The position numbers and the translations under genes were made by a program. From contig JACQGJ010000469.1 of NCBI GenBank assembly GCA_016199605.1, positions 1-6,957 on the forward strand: a DNA stretch of 6,957 nt, given 5' to 3'. The notes under the pieces were generated by a model, which searched no databases, was not told where the DNA came from, and was given only the letters and a program-made list of their open reading frames with translations. The DNA comes from Armatimonadota bacterium (GTDB taxonomy: Bacteria; Armatimonadota; Abditibacteriia; CG2-30-59-28). This document shows positions 5,603-6,957 of the stretch, piece by piece; position 1 is the stretch's first letter, and each line of letters begins with the position of its first letter.

Positions 5603-6957
5603 ATGAAATGTCTCGTTAGATCTCTTTCCGTCACCTCCATATTCCTCCTCGCTTCTTCACTCGGTATGGCAGCCAATCAGAAGATCGTGGTTGTCAATGG
5701 GGACTTCGAGGACGCCGCCATCCCGCTGAACGGCTGGAGTGCGGCTGGGTCCGGCGGTGCCGCGGACGTGCAGGTATCGTCAGGCTTCTGGAGGAAATGC
5801 ACGGTTCGCTTCAGCAGCGGCCCGTATGCGAAGGCCACTCTGTATATCGGCGCCTACGCCTCACCCTCGGGCCGGTGCTGGATAGACAACCTTCAGCCCT
5901 CGGGGTTCGCGGTCGTGAACCCGGGGTTCGAGCAACTCACGCCTGACGGTAAAGCCTGCGCTGGATGGTCCCTGGACGGGCCCGGAAGCATCACACGCAT
6001 AGACAATGCGCGCGCCTCCGAAGGCAAGCACTCGATAATGCTGTTCGATCCCTCCTGCGCGGCGGAGATGATAAGGGTCAGCCAGACTGTGGAGGTGAAA
6101 CCCAACACCGACTGCAGCTACACCTTCGACTTCTACATGGAGGACGATTTCTATGGCGGGATACGGTGTAGTGTGCTGGCCGCTGACACCCCGGAATACG
6201 CGTACCTGGGGGGACTGGTCGAAGACCTGGACGAAGTGATCGCCGACCGTTCTTTCGTGGGTTCGCGGCAAGCCAGGCTGCGACTGGAGGGCGGCGATGT
6301 CTCGCTGTCTCAGAGAATCGGGGTTCCATCGGGGGCGATGCTGGAGACTTCATTCAGCGTCAAGTGCAAGAAACTCGAGGGCGACGTGAAGATGGACGTG
6401 GTGGACGGCAGGACGGGCCGGGTTCTGGCCTCAGCCAAGGGTGATCCTACACGGAAAGACTGGAACGCTCTGAAGGCCAGGTTCGTGTCGGTATCGTCCT
6501 CTGTATCGATCCGCGTGGAAGGCACGGGGAAAGGAGAGGTTCTACTCGACAACGTCCGTCTGTCCTATCCGCAGTTATTGCCTGAGCCGCAGCGGATCGT
6601 CTGGCGCAAGGCCAAGGACAGCCTGCCGCTCTCAGGCAGGCTCACCTATTCCATCCGGAGCATCCGCCCAGGGGAGCTGCAGGCCGCGTCTGGACTGTTG
6701 AAGACCGGGCTGGAGATTCTGCGGAAGGACCTATCTCCCATGAGTGCGACTCTGGAGGAAAGTGCCGATGGACGAGGCGAGCTTCGTATCGTGATAGATG
6801 CAAAGGCGCCAAACATCCCGAAGGGAAAGGGTGAAGAGTCGTACTATCTGAAAATCGACCGCAAGGGAGTCGTCGTAGAGGCCGTCACGGAGCGAGGAGC
6901 CTTCTACGGGTTGATGACCCTTCTCCAGCTTCTCTCGAAGGATAACGATGGAGTGCC
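5603..6957 (+). CDS. Exported glycoside hydrolase with CBM4/9-like modules and a GH20-type N-terminal domain (3'-partial)
   Basis: The frame is open from ATG 5603 to the window end (451 codons), so only the 5' part is present. Residues 1-24 form a signal peptide (MKCLVRSLSVTSIFLLASSLGMAA). CBM4/9-like beta-sandwich signatures follow: NGDFE at 32-36 with Trp45, YIGAY at 81-85 and WIDN at 93-96 closing a short first module. NPGFE at 106-110, VSQTVEVKPNT at 159-169 and LLDN at 314-317 mark one or two further modules. From ~330 the sequence resembles the alpha/beta domain preceding the barrel in GH20 hexosaminidases (also GH84 and GH67): YYLKIDRKGVVVEA, then RGAFYGLMTLLQLL near 432-445. The barrel, and with it the catalytic residues, would lie past the window. 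A substrate-binding exported exo-glycosidase, perhaps a beta-N-acetylhexosaminidase, is the best guess. No good Shine-Dalgarno site precedes ATG 5603; GTG 5561, in frame, is the alternative but would bury the signal peptide. Confidence 0.78.
   Translation, partial: MKCLVRSLSVTSIFLLASSLGMAANQKIVVVNGDFEDAAIPLNGWSAAGSGGAADVQVSSGFWRKCTVRFSSGPYAKATLYIGAYASPSGRCWIDNLQPSGFAVVNPGFEQLTPDGKACAGWSLDGPGSITRIDNARASEGKHSIMLFDPSCAAEMIRVSQTVEVKPNTDCSYTFDFYMEDDFYGGIRCSVLAADTPEYAYLGGLVEDLDEVIADRSFVGSRQARLRLEGGDVSLSQRIGVPSGAMLETSFSVKCKKLEGDVKMDVVDGRTGRVLASAKGDPTRKDWNALKARFVSVSSSVSIRVEGTGKGEVLLDNVRLSYPQLLPEPQRIVWRKAKDSLPLSGRLTYSIRSIRPGELQAASGLLKTGLEILRKDLSPMSATLEESADGRGELRIVIDAKAPNIPKGKGEESYYLKIDRKGVVVEAVTERGAFYGLMTLLQLLSKDNDGV

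Noticed and set aside
5548..5619. ATG right after AAGGAGG as a small gene of 23 codons
   Set aside because: The ribosome binding site directly abuts the ATG with no spacing, the peptide is not recognisable, and it overlaps the signal peptide of the real gene in another frame.

Overview
The window is GC-rich bacterial DNA with two unrelated parts, all genes on the + strand. No taxon can be fixed. Large exported glycan-active proteins built from CBM-like domains and a (beta/alpha)8 barrel suggest a soil, sediment or gut-type glycan degrader, possibly in the Planctomycetota/Verrucomicrobiota/Lentisphaerota/Armatimonadota range; this is inference only.

Part one (1-1968) is the C-terminal two thirds of a type III restriction-modification Res subunit, an ATP-dependent helicase/translocase fused to a PD-(D/E)XK nuclease. 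It begins before the window. It is one continuous frame interrupted by a single TAA at 934-936, just after helicase motif VI, so it now reads as a helicase fragment (1-936) and a nuclease fragment (952-1968). The partner mod gene is not in the window.

Between the parts (1969-2714) lie about 745 bases with no convincing intact gene. They hold short open stretches in different frames (2049-2321, 2219-2410, 2518-2685), which could be decayed genes or chance.

Part two (2715 to the end) holds two exported, co-directional carbohydrate-active proteins. The first (2715-5441, 908 aa) has a signal peptide, a CBM9-like domain, an unassigned beta-rich middle, a glycoside-hydrolase-like barrel and a C-terminal beta domain. 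The second (5603 to beyond the window end, 451 codons seen) has a signal peptide, CBM4/9-like modules and the start of a GH20-type N-terminal alpha/beta domain; its catalytic barrel would lie past the window. They are 161 bases apart and may be co-transcribed. Together they suggest extracytoplasmic binding and breakdown of a glycan, perhaps amino-sugar-containing if the second is a hexosaminidase. The substrate cannot be read from the sequence.

Most notable are the lone nonsense codon in res, the Gln where a retaining clan GH-A enzyme would carry its nucleophile in the 908-aa protein, and the apparently shortened first CBM-like module in the last gene. I did not find a clear new defence or mobile system.
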